Source: Lineus longissimus (taxonomy: Eukaryota; Nemertea; Pilidiophora; Heteronemertea; Lineidae). From it: DNA of 64,000 bases. The notes beneath the pieces were generated by a model. That model was not told the DNA's origin. It ran no database searches and worked only from the letters and a program-made list of their open reading frames with translations. Within the stretch, counting starts at the first letter, position 1, and each line of letters begins with the position of its first letter. The position numbers were made by a program, and so were the translations under genes. Of the stretch, positions 46,934-58,516 are shown piece by piece. The stretch lies in the NCBI RefSeq assembly GCF_910592395.1, contig NC_088313.1:18678437-18742436 (forward strand), written 5' to 3'.

Positions 46934-49900
46934 ATGTTTCATCGATTTGCCAACATACTTCACAGTGCTGTGGAGGCGGTAGGTATATCTACATTACTTT
47001 TATGCCTATGTATTGGGTGTAATAGTTGTTTTTTTACCCGTATGGTGTGGCTATAGTGCATTGATTTATGGCAACCGATTTTCGACATGTCCCTAATCAG
47101 ATTTTAGCAGATACTCAATTACCTTACACTGCTGTGTGTAAACGGTTTGCCAGCTCATCATGGCTTTCCATACTCGAGTGAACAGCTAAACCTGGTTGGT
47201 TTTTCGAGTATGCCATGCATCATCGATCATGCAACTCTCAATTTGTCATCCGATCATTCTCAATCATCTTGATAGTTGATGGATGGACGATAAGTCGAGT
47301 TGGCACTGTGGGCAGTATGGCCGACTGATCACAAATCTCAACGTGAAGTTGTCAATTGTAATTTCCTGTGGCAAAGTACAAAGTGAAGATTATAATCGGT
47401 TGCATGCTGGTTATGTCGTGAAAAATCTTGGTAATGTATTGTGAATTGTTTGGGTTTTATTTCATGAAATTCTTTTAAAATTCTACTTCCAGCTTGCCCC
47501 ATCTTTATCCTTGCAACAAGATTTCATTGCACATTGGAAGGCTATAACAACATATTTTGTTGACAGTAAAGGTAAGAATATGTTTTCAATATATTCCTCT
47601 GACTCTAGTCTACCAGTAGTGTAGAGGTCTGAAAGTCACTAGTGTCAGTGTTGGCCAGATATCACCAAAAATGTAAATAAGGCGCACACTAGATACTTTC
47701 AATTGAAATCGACAGATGAGCTGGCAACTTTTCCTCGTGATTTCAGCGGGCATTAACAATCTGCTTGAATTCCCTAGTTAAATGATCTTGATTCTATTTC
47801 TGTTGAACTTTAGATAATAAGGCGCCAATTGAGAGCACGAACATCCCGACACATTTGGATCACATGCTGACAGTTCTCATCCAAGAAGAGATGAGTTGTG
47901 AGAGTGGTAGTACCGGACCATGTATGGAGTATATGCTCCATCACAAACTGTTAGAGACGCTCTATACACTGGGAAGAACGGATGTAGGTTGAAGAAAATG
48001 CCAGTTATTATACTCCAATTAGTAGATATAGTCTTGTAATACTACTATCAGAAAAAAGATAAAATTATAATACAACTACGGTAGAACCTCTCTCAGTGGA
48101 CGCCTCTATTAAGAACACCCTCTCTATTGAGGACAGTTGTGGTCCCAAATTGGTGGTTGCTATACAATTTTACCTCTCTTATCAAGACCTTTCTTTGAAT
48201 ATCAGGTTTGTTCGTTTTTCAGCATCCTCCTGGCATGAAACAGCAGGTTCTCATCTTTTTCACAAAGCTGTTATCTAAGATCAAGCAGCCTTTACTGCCC
48301 CATGTTAGTGTTCACAGGGCTGTCATTGTAAGTAAAGCAGGTTGATACTTTTCTATCGTGATAAACTGTTGACTGAGGAAGCATAGAGGCACTGTGAAAG
48401 AGTGTCCAGCTTGTTACGTGTACATGACTCTGTTACATGCACAGCAGTGCAAAGACAGACCAACAGATGACTGACCTTAATCAGAAAAGATGTAATCCTT
48501 GAGAAAATATGAAGTTGGGTCAAATCCTTCATTACCTGGATTCCTCCTTCTGTTCCCAGGAGGAGGCGAACAACCATGTAATAAACTGGTAATAACTGTC
48601 AATACTGTACATTTCAGAGGTTGATCAGGGTATGTGGAGAGGTGCAGGCTGGTCCCACTGAAAATGAGGAGGTTCATTTTCTTTGCACTGTTTGTGGGAA
48701 ACTCAAGTCGGATCCCTATCTCGTCAACTTTTTTATCGAAGTAAGTCAAAATTCAAGAAGTCTATTGCAGTGCTATTGATAAATCATAAATTTTGCATTC
48801 ATGATAGTCTTCCCTTTGCTAAACTTTCACCTGTTAGTGATAGTCCACTACACTTGGATTTGAACAAACATTATCAACTTAACAATTAGAGCCTGGCAAA
48901 GAGAGTGTTACTTTTCAACAATTGGGGTCTTCAGCTGAAATGTTAGTTTAGGAATCTACTTACTCTTCTGAGTCACCATACATAAGATTATCCGTCTTTA
49001 CTATTCTCCTACTTCAGAGCCAAAAATCGCGAGCCAAGACACAGCGACCGCCTGCTGGCAGTGGGAATGGGAAGAAAACAGGTTCTGAGTTCAGTCTTGT
49101 TGAGTCGTTGTTATCTCTCTCAAAGAGTGAGGTAAGTGGTCTTGATTTTGTTCGGGAGAATCCTTTTTTTGGAAAGACCTCATATCTTCAAGTTGAAACT
49201 TTTTTATGCATCCACGTTTGAAACTTCTCTGTCATCCTGTACTAGCATGGTAGAGAAAAAAACAAGAAAAGAAGTGGAAATCCCCCCATTCCCCAAATTC
49301 CCTTCCCGAGGTGTTGTCACTCTGACAACAAAAGCACCAATGAACTTCATGAGATGGGTCAGGAAGTCATTTACCTTCAGTAACACCTGGTTAGAGTACT
49401 GCTTTTCAGTGTAGGATTCATTCTGTATTTCAGGACGGTCGAGTTGCCGTCAAGTCTTGTGAAGGTCTAATCCTGTGTGCCAGTCTGCCAGAGCAAGCCT
49501 CTGCCTCTTGTCTTGTCAACAACACCAACTTCTGTAAAGAAATGATCACCAAGCTTTGCCACTTGTATGAGAAACTACCAAAGCTTATAGACCCAACTGA
49601 TCTAGAGACAGTGGAGGCGAAGTGGGGGTACGTAGTTATAGAGGGAGGAATTCTGAAATTACCAGTCTGCCTTTTGGGATTGGAGCCAATAAATGTTATT
49701 GCCTTTGGAATACTGCCCATCGAGGTATCTCAGTTATAACGTTATTGTCTCTGACACTGTTCTTTGACTTAGATCTTTCATTTGAAAAATGGCAAGCAAA
49801 TACCAGTAGTACATATTATTTTGTTTCAATGAGAATTTTACCAGTGTGTCTTGAAAATGAGACAGGGATTTAACTGCGTCATAAAAACATGACCAGAAGT

Positions 49901-52900
49901 TGAATCTGCTGAATACCGCCGTGCTGTTTTGACATCCATGAATCCTTTCTTTCAAGGTTGGACATGCATATGAATGAATTTGATCCTAGTCGTAACTTCC
50001 CCGGCAAAAGGCAGTTGATATCTCTTCTCTCCTGGTTAGACTTCCTCGACCAGATGATATACGTGGCAGACCCAGTCGTCGGGTCGAAACTCGCAGAACA
50101 CTTCAAAGCGGACTTCCTAGATGCCATCATATTACCAGCTGTGTTACAAACGTAAGGGTTCATCCTATATCAGCTCATAATCAGGAGGTCATGGGTTCGA
50201 CTCTCAGAGAGATCACTGCTGTCTGTTTTTGTGTCCTTGAGCAAGCCACTTACCCCTCCTTGCTTTTCTCCACCCAGGAGTAAATAAGTAACGTCGTAAC
50301 GAGCTGGCAGAGGGTGAATGTCGAGTCCTTGCACTGTAAGGGAGCTTGATTCCACACTCCCCAGGGAGTTGAGCTTATACAGGAATGTACTGGTCGAAAG
50401 CTAGGGGCAAAGTGCTCGTGGGCCAAATCAAGTGGAGCACTATGTGGAACATTATCATAATTTCAAGTTCTGTTTTACATAGAGCTTGACTTGTTGTTGT
50501 CTGTTTCAGCTCGGAAAGTGGTGCTATCACGGCTACAGCCTTCCTCACCAAATGTCTCAAGCTTGTCTCATCACCAAGGTTACTGCAAGGTCAGTCCTTT
50601 GCAAATATACGAATTTCATAACTTTTGTCGTTTAAACTGTACAGATTGATCCTCGGTGGCATTTAAAGCTAACAGTTATAAACGTTTTTACCATCAACTC
50701 AAAATTTCAAACATTGTCAAAATTCAAGTTGATAAATTCTACAAAAATCAAGTTGCATCTCAAAGCATTGGCCCTGGCAACGTCGCAAGTTCAATGAATG
50801 TCTCTTCATTTCAGAATTTGCTGTGTTCATCCTGGGCGAGGGGACGAGACCAGAGAACCCTGGTGAGGAAGATAAACATAAGTTACGGCATCAGCTTATG
50901 AAACGCTGTGATCATTTGTCAGAAGAGGTGAGTATGATATATTTGAGTCACTGACCCTAATCACAACGCATGACTAATGAACTCAAATGCAGAATACCAG
51001 ATACCAGGCATCTTCAATGCAGTTCTTTTCTCGCTATTTTATGGGAATTGGTTAGACTTACTGTCGTTATAGTGGAGGTACGTTATAACGAGGTTCGACT
51101 CTACTGTTTATTCACCTGTCTTATCTTATGTTTTCTTCCAGTTAACTATAACAACCCTAAAGCTCTTCGAGATGCTACTTCTCAAGGCCAATGAACACAT
51201 ATTTAAAAACCTTTTGTTGCGGAACCTTCTGTATCGAGACTATAGGACAAGTGAGGTTGGTAGTAATGATAGCGTGTCGTCAGAAACAAAGGAGCCTGAA
51301 TCTACATCGATGCCGCGTCAAGACTCGATGGACTCCGATACGCTCATTTCTAGTGGTGACCACTCACTGACAGAGATGGAGTCGCCCATTCATAAAATTG
51401 TAAATAGGTAAGATCAGGTTTTGCTCAGTTTATTTGAGGCATGTTATTCTTTTGTAAGTTACATGAGTGGTAGAACGGGAAAGTTTGCTCGTGTAAGTTC
51501 TTGTCAAGCTATAGGATACAATTTTTCATAGTCACAGGATGTGTTGGTACTTGAAATATGAAGAGAAACTTGCCAGTCTCAAATACACCAATTGTAATGA
51601 GGTGTTCATTTGTTGCCACTGCTGTATGACATGTCATCTTCCTGTTTCAGTTTTCTTGTGCTTGTCCCTGATGATGTGAAGTCTTCCTACCAATGTGCCG
51701 ACAGTGGCTATGACACGTATTTACGAGATGCTCATAAACAGGTATTTTTGCATTTCTCGTAATTGGGAATCCACTCGAAGCCGTTCTTGCCCTTCATGAT
51801 GGTGTTATGCTGATAACCTGACAACCATGATAAATTGTTACTTTACACCTCATTTGAATGTTCCTCATCGAATATTTATTGTCAGTTTGAATCAGATTAA
51901 TGGAGAAGACGCTAATTTTGCTTTCCTTGCTGTGTCAGTTTTCAGATTGCGTGCTCCAGTGCTCAGAGTTCAAGTGGCCCAAGCAGCCTGTCGCGGAGGA
52001 AGCTTACAAAAGAGACAGTTTTTATGAGGGATCTTTCCTTAAGATTCTCTTTGATAAATTGTCCAGAATGTTAGACCAGGTATGTGCCAGTATCAATGAC
52101 CACTGGAGCGTATGATGCTAATCTCTTCTATACTCAAGTGATTTTGTGTCTGCTGCTTTGTCAGTATATTATAAAGTTTTTGAAATAAAGCGTTTTGAAA
52201 ATACAGTCAAATTTCTCATCAAATAGGTCACCAGTCAATTCAATGCATTATGGCACCAATTAGTGACTAAAATCACTGGCCACAATAAAGAGAATGTCAT
52301 CCAGGCTCCTACACATTGTTAATAGCTAATCGAATTCATGCTTTCACAGATGATTATGGCTGTGAATGGAGTAGTTTGGAGTGTGGCTTGTAGTCGATTC
52401 TTTCCCAATTTACTAATTATAATCATGTCTACTTTACAGAGCTATGAGATTAACCTCCAAGTGACGTCTGTGGTATCGAAACTTGCCTTGCTTCCTCATC
52501 CAAACTTGAATGAGTATTTACTGAATCCGGTTCTGCCGTCTGGCGAGGGGTGCAGGACACTCCATAAAATCTTCCAAAAGGTAAGAAATCCTTCTCCCAT
52601 TGATGAGTTTGTTTGTTATGGACGGAGGCCCTTTAGCCATGATGCTCTGATATACGTGTGAGGAGAAGACAGTATAGGACTTGTGACTGCTGCGTTGCAT
52701 TTGTTTGCTGACCCTCCCAGTCTATATACCTGGGTTATCCACTCTGAACATTACATTTTTTTCTAGGTTGTCCATGACATTTATTCTCGTGCCAAAAGTA
52801 CAGACAATTTCAAGCATCAGTTGGTGGACGCCCGGAAAAAGTTACTGGGGATCGGGGAGATTATTAACAGGTACGCTATCGGTCAAATCGAATTTCATGT

Positions 52901-54464
52901 TTGGCATTAGTGATGCTGTTGTGAATCATGTTGTCAGGCAGTCTGAAACTACTAAATTGAATTGACTAAATGGCCTAAAGGAGCTCTTATATTAAAGAAT
53001 CATGAGGCAAAACCTGTGTTGAAAATGTGTCTTGTCCTCTATGTTGCATCTTGCTTCAGTCTTCCTTCTGAAAGAGTGCATGCGCGAGGCAGATTTTCAT
53101 TCAAACTGCAGCATGCAATTTCCGTTATGTATGCATGTACGATCATGTTGGGCAGGTAACAGTTCGTAGTGTTTTGTTGTAACATAGAGCATGTGTTAGC
53201 TCTTTCAGAATTTTTTTGAAAAAAAATTTGTGAAAAAAACAAGCCGACAGAAATATTGCTTCTTTTTTGATTTTGTGTTAATTTTGGATTGTTCAATTTT
53301 AATTTGTGTGAAAAGACGTAAACTGATGAGTAGTAAGAGGAAGTAAGTATGTTTCTTCATTCGCTTCTAGGTGTCGCCACTTCATATTGCTTCTCTTTTG
53401 TTTGTGTTTGATTTGCTTTCCCCAGAATTATAGGGCGATCTTGACAGTAGACGGTGTCACCTTTGCTCATACTGCTTGATAAATCCTTACTTACTTGGGT
53501 AATAGTCATGGTCTAGGGCTCCTGTCGTTAAAAACAACAGCAGTCACTGTCACTTAGTTTGAATTTGACAACTGTATCAAACTCGGTCACTAATTTTAGG
53601 AGTAAATAAAATGATTTCAATTTAAGAGACAAACTCGGAAATTATGCTTTTCACAGCTTTGGTAGATTTTATGTTAGCTTTCCTCACTTCACACGCAAGC
53701 TAGGGTTTGGATTCTGTTTTGGGAGTCTCTTCGGTGGCTTGGACAAAGAATTTTTGGTACACATGGTCCCTTCTATTCTTTATCCTTAGTTTTTTTTCTT
53801 AGATAGATCAGCAGATGATGAGCTTTGAATATTAGAATGCTTACAATTTGTTTTAGGGTAGGCGTAGTAGTATCACTTCATTGAATAAACTGTACGGATG
53901 AATTTGGTAAAAAAATAGCAACAAATTCTATTAGGTTACTATCAGCATTGTTATAAGCAAATTACTGTGATGTGCCAAGTTTCTGAAATATTTATGCTGA
54001 GTGGAGACAGTCAGTGGGGGATTACTAAGCTGGGGAGTGTTGCAAGTAATAGAACTGTCCGTCTGTTCCTAGTTTCCAAGTTTAAAAATAACTTGTACAA
54101 GGGCTGAGGTATTGACAATTGAAGGAATTGGAAGTTGATTGGACGGGTATGCCAGTCTGCCTAAAGAGACCCGCAAACAAGCGATTTGTGTTGCCATAAC
54201 CTAGGATCATGATCACATGCAATCAAACTGTGGTCATTACAGGTTGCTACGACTAGAATCAGTGATGGCAGCCACCTGCAATCATATAATCAAACCCCAG
54301 TGATTGTCTTCCTTCACTTTTGATATCATTCTGTGTTTGTGTTTTTCAGGGGTGAGAACCACAGTACGTTGGAGGGAGTGATAGTTTTGGAGGAATTCTG
54401 CAAGGAGCTGGCTGCCATTGCATTCGTTAAACAGCATGATATGGTATCGGACTCTAGACACTGA
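46934..54464 (+). CDS. FHIP2: FHF complex subunit HOOK-interacting protein 2 (FAM160B family)
   Basis: Sixteen coding exons: 46934-46978, 47493-47571, 47814-47983, 48223-48327, 48618-48740, 49018-49131, 49434-49627, 49957-50151, 50510-50589, 50815-50927, 51142-51407, 51651-51741, 51939-52079, 52440-52580, 52767-52870 and 54350-54464. All have GT-AG borders and consistent phase, giving 691 residues (human FHIP2A is about 765). Family signatures are [14 protein letters not shown] and HWKAIT at the N-terminus, [103 protein letters not shown], and [18 protein letters not shown] at the end. The missing length relative to human is mostly a shorter linker after residue 180. In vertebrates FHIP proteins join FTS/AKTIP and Hook proteins to link cargo to dynein; FHIP2A is associated with Rab1/ER-Golgi traffic. 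The A or B paralogue cannot be decided here. Its promoter is shared with the gene to its left. Confidence 0.95.
48079..48195. mobile_element. degenerate Tigger-like MITE in an FHIP2 intron
   Basis: GGTAGAACCTCTCTCAGTGGACGCCTCTATTAAG, shown here only by its key words GTAGAACCTCTCT and GGTCCCAAATTGG, matches the family at 4561-5745 but is more diverged and lacks a clear right end. It stops about 30 bp before the exon at 48223. Confidence 0.6.
50160..50400 (+). repeat. tRNA-derived SINE fragment in an FHIP2 intron
   Basis: GGTTCGACTC at 50194-50203 matches a pol III B box. It is followed by GTGTCCTTGAGCAAGCCACTTA, reported here as GTCCTTGAGCAAG plus CCACTTACCCC, which is the conserved central word of widespread metazoan tRNA-derived SINEs. 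CACTCCCCAGGGAGTTGAGC occurs further down, as in the body of such SINEs. A full A box and a tRNA cloverleaf are not visible, so this is not a functional tRNA gene. Confidence 0.55.
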
Positions 54465-54603
54465 CAAAGAGACAAATTAGATCTGAACATTTGCGAAATT
54501 TGACTGAGAGAGAGCGTCTCAGACTCAAAAAGAGATGCAATAACAATGCATAAGAATATATTTGTGCTGTCAATGACGTGCTATAGAACTTACCTTGTTC
54601 CAG

Positions 54604-54840
54604 ATCAGCGTCCCAGGTGGTGGCTCCCTCTATGGGTCATGGGAAGTTGAAATAGCCAACTTGAAAGGTCAGGCTGAGTCTATTAGGAAGTCACATTGTG
54701 ATTTGGAACCAGGCTTCATGACATCACACACAACAGAGGCTGACCCAACAAGTCAGACAGTTTATATCCTTATAACGGAGAGCCCCCCCTTGGAGGCTGC
54801 TCATCTGGAGATAGGTGAATTATTGCTTTCTGGACCATAA
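54604..54840 (+). other. possible alternative last coding exon of FHIP2
   Basis: Sequence after TTGTTCCAG (AG at 54602-54603) is open for 78 codons to a TAA at 54838-54840. It is in phase with a weak donor (ATG/GTATCG) at 54443/54444 inside the last FHIP2 exon. The peptide (starts ISVPGGGSLYGSW) matches no family I recognise. Known FHIP2 proteins end shortly after AFVK, so the simpler reading is that this is 3' UTR. Confidence 0.25.
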
Positions 54841-55227
54841 GGAACTTTTTGTTACCTTCGTGGGACCTAATGTGTATTTTCAGAAATCTCCCTTTTTAAA
54901 AACACCCATTCTCAGGTATTTTTTCCACAAGAATTCTTGGCACCATTATTTTCTTCGTCTGCTAACTTTGGAGCTATATTAGAAGCGGCGCTGCTAACTA
55001 AAGCGCTAAAAATTCATACAGTTGTGATGTACATAAACTTTGCTGGCTGAATTTGCAATAGTAGAAGGGTGTTTGGATATAGAAGTGCCTAACAAAGCAA
55101 TACAGTACCATACAATACTGTTCATAACGCATTTATGCTATTATTAGTTTCTTCACAATGTGAATATCCTTGGTCTGTGAAGCACCAGTAATTCTGTCTC
55201 TGTGTAATACAACAACATGTAGTCCCC

Positions 55228-55319
55228 CACCTGTAACATAATCCATCCCAAATAGTCACCCACCTGTAACATAATCCATCCCAAATAGTCACTGACCTGT
55301 AACATAATCCATCCCTAAT
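55228..55319. repeat. 33-bp tandem repeat, 2.8 copies
   Basis: The unit CACCTGTAACATAATCCATC followed by CCAAATAGTCACC starts at 55228, 55261 and 55294 with almost no divergence. It lies in the probable FHIP2 3' UTR. Confidence 0.85.
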
Positions 55320-55669
55320 CTAACTTTACTCATTATTCTATAGGTTATGTAATCGGTATCAAACTTGTTTCCATCATGTGGGTTCTTATTGAAACAGATG
55401 GAGGACAAGTAACCTGTGAATCTGGCCCCGCTTTCAACAGTTAAAATCAGTAAATGGATCCTTTTCAGTTGGACCTCTAGTAAAATGAGATGTTTATAAG
55501 TCGTGGTAACTTCTCCCATGTTGTTTATCATGTCTTTGTTATTTACATTTATCAACATGATTATTATTATAACTTTTTCTATATAGCATATTTGTATTAA
55601 TATTTAAGTTATGTGGTAATATGATAAGTCTTTCATTTGTTAGTTGGTGATGATACAATGGGTGATATC

Positions 55670-55675
55670 AATAAA
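55670..55675 (+). terminator. poly(A) signal AATAAA, probable FHIP2 3' end
   Basis: An exact AATAAA in the context ATATCAATAAAGACTTG, about 1.2 kb after the FHIP2 stop codon and before any other gene. Confidence 0.45.
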
Positions 55676-56721
55676 GACTTGTAAATGCTTCTGCTCCAGT
55701 AGTGTACAAAAAGGCCTGATGTACATTTACATTGTATATACACAAGGCTTTAAGATTTGACGCGTCTTTACACAATTTTTATCACCCATTGACTCTTGAA
55801 ACCTTGTCTGTATTAACTTTGTCATAGCCTACATCATCCTGATCCCAGGTGTTCCGTACCACTCAATACTTTGTCCCTGAGGGCATCAAGAGCATCGTTG
55901 GCATAGCCTTGTGGGTCAAGATGAGCTATCCTATGTATGCCATGCTATACTGGGGCAGGGTTGATACTCAGATTGACAGTGCTCAGTGTGAGCCATTGAA
56001 ACTGAACATAATAATACAATGTATGAGCCATGAAACATGAACACAATACAAAGTACATGTACATGTATGTTTATTCGTAACAATCTCCACATATTATGTA
56101 AAGGTATTCTAATTCTGTGTGTACACTAGTACTGTTTGTTGTTGAAGTGATAGGTTCATGTTTAAGAGACCAGTGTGAGGAGCAATTTCAGGAAAAGCTT
56201 GTCTCGAAACCTGTTTTTTCCAGCTGTTTTAGTTTTGTAAGGATCAAGACGAACAGAAGTTTGATTTAGGGATGAAAATTAATATGTTGGCAGTATTTGG
56301 TGACAAGGAGTGTTCTTGTGGGTCAGATGTTTCAATGAATAGTTCTGTTACCGACAGCAAGACTTTAGTCCTGTTCTCCAGTGAAATATTTATTTTTTTC
56401 AATTTGCCATACATCAGTTTGGGTAATGTTGTACATTGAGCATGAATGGGAATGGCTCTAACTTGTGCCTGGTCAGTATCCCTGAGGGCGACCCAGGGTG
56501 TTGCTGACCTATTTATTGAATGAATGTGTATGATGCTGTCGGGAGGTATGTGTATGCACATAAATACTGCACAGAAGTCCGAGTCGGAGAATAAAACCTA
56601 TTTACATCATGATAGTGTTTGTCTGTTCATGTACAAGTTGATGTTTCCCCAACAGCTTAAAGAATCGTCTTGATTAGGCTTTGGAATTCATAACATTCTC
56701 ATCCGATTTTGTATTGTGGTG

Positions 56722-57895
56722 CTGTTTCTCAAGAGACAGGACTTGGGTGTGACTATGTCCTCTGTCAATAACTGACTGAGGAGCGCAGAGGCAATGGTTC
56801 TCAAGAGACAGGACTTGGGTGTGACTATGTCCTCTGTCAATAACTGACCGAGGAGATCAGAGGCAATGGTGCTCAAGAGACAGGACTTGGGTGTGACTAT
56901 GTCCTCTGTCAATAACTGACCGAGGAGATCAGAGGCAATGGTGCTCAAGAGACCGGACTTGGGTGTGACTATGTCCTCTGTCAATAACTGACCGAGGAGA
57001 TCAGAGGCAATGGTGCTCAAGAGACAGGACTTGGGTGTGACTGTCCACAGCCAAGAGCTGAGACTGAGAAGATCAGAGGCAATGGTTCTGTGTCCTCGTT
57101 CAACAACTAATCGAGGGGATCAGAGGCAATAGTTCTCAAGAGACAGGACTTGGGTGCGACTGTGTCTTCAGTCAAATGCTGACCAAGGATATCAGAGGCA
57201 ATGGTTCTGTGTCCTCGTTCAACAACTAATCGAGAAGATCAGATGCAATAGTTCTCAAGAGACAGGACTTGGGTGCGACTGTGTCCATATTGAAGAGCTG
57301 ACTGAGAAGATCAGATGCAATAGTCAGGACTTGGGTGTGACTGTCAACAGCCAAGAGCTGAGACTGAGAAGATCAGAGGCAATGGTTCTGTGTCCTCGTT
57401 CAACAACTAATCGAGAAGATCAGATGCAATAGTTCTCAAGAGACAGGACTTGGGTGCGACTGTGTCCATATTTAAGAGCTGACTGAGAAGATCAGATGCA
57501 ATAGTCAGGACTTGGGTGTGACTGTCCACAGCCAAGAGCTGAGACTGAGAAGATCAGAGGCAATGGTTCTGTGTCCTCGTTCAACAACTAATCGAGAAGA
57601 TCAGATGCAATAGTTCTCAAGAGACAGGACTTGGGTGCGACTGTGTCCTCAGTCAAGAGCTGACTGAGAAGATCAGAGGCAATGGTTCTGTGTCCTCGTT
57701 CAACAACTAATCGAGAAGAGCAGAGGCAATAGTTCTCAAGAGACAGGACTTGGGTGCGACTGTGTCCTCAGTCAATAGCTGAACGAGAAGATCAGAGGCA
57801 ATGGTTCTGTGTCCTCGTTCAACAACTAATCGAGAGGAGCAGAGGCAATAGTTCTCAGGAGGCATGACTTGGGTGCGACTATGTCCTCAGTCAGT
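56722..57895. repeat. 72-bp-unit minisatellite with higher-order structure
   Basis: From 56722 to about 57045 the unit repeats exactly every 72 bp: CAAGAGACAGGACTTGGGTG, TGACTATGTCCTCTGTCAAT, AACTGACCGAGGAGATCAGA and GGCAATGGTGCT. Because 72 is divisible by three, the minus strand stays open through these copies with a 24-residue periodic peptide, which I regard as a by-product. From about 57045 variant units (with GTTCTGTGTCCTCGTTCAAC or GTCCACAGCCAAGAGCTGAG) alternate in a longer repeating order up to about 57895, i.e. a higher-order repeat. Confidence 0.92.
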
Positions 57896-58516
57896 GTTAT
57901 TCATTGATCATGATATTCAAAGTCTTAGCTTGGTACATTGAAGCCAGATTTCATGTGGAAATCTTACAAAGACCGGGCATGTTTCTTTTCACGAGTGGAA
58001 GGGTGAGACCATTAGGTCGTTTGCCAGGTAATCTAACAACGATCTTCACCACTCCCTTATATAAATAATTGTATTTAAATATTTATTGTATGATCATCTG
58101 CGATGGGACATTGTCATAGAATTGATTAGACCATTGAATCTGAGAACCATGGTGCTCAATCTGAATAATCGGCGTTGTTAGTCTCGGAGCAGCTGAACCC
58201 TGCCTCTAACTCTGAATCCTTTTTTTCAATGGAACATAAGCGGGATCCTGGGCAAACATTCGCGTGCGAGCGCTACCATGCAGTACAAGACTACAGAGTT
58301 CGGACCAGACATTTTATTGGTGGTGAGATTCGTATGTCATACATCGTCTAGATGACCACGGGCCACCCCCGGCCCCAGGAAACGCCTATCATCTCACGAA
58401 AAGATATCATAATATCAAGTGTATGAGGTGGTGAGGCTAAAAGGCGCGAGATTGGAGTAAGTTAGATCTCATTTCTCTTCGAAAAGCCTCCGAATCGTAT
58501 CTCCACCACGCCAAAG
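57896..58516 (+). other. upstream region of the galactosyltransferase gene
   Basis: No gene. It holds the presumed promoter and 5' UTR. No TATA box is evident at a convincing position. Confidence 0.45.

Larger units (their letters stand above)
54465..56721 (+). other. FHIP2 3' UTR and downstream flank
   Basis: The best poly(A) signal is AATAAA at 55670-55675, about 1.2 kb after the stop. No further gene could be supported. Two exon-like frames deserve note: 54604-54840 (a possible alternative last exon of FHIP2) and 55849-56040, which follows a CAG but matches nothing I know. Confidence 0.5.

Noticed and set aside
50160-50230. tRNA gene suggested by the GGTTCGACTC box
   Set aside because: No cloverleaf, no proper A box and no acceptor stem could be drawn; the flanking sequence is SINE-like.
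55849-56040. 63-codon frame following a CAG, read as a separate exon
   Set aside because: It lacks a partner exon, a donor and any recognisable family; it lies after the likely FHIP2 poly(A) signal.
56688-57020. Minus-strand 110-codon frame with a 24-residue repeat as a protein gene
   Set aside because: It is fully explained by a 72-bp tandem repeat whose length is a multiple of three, and it stops when the unit type changes.
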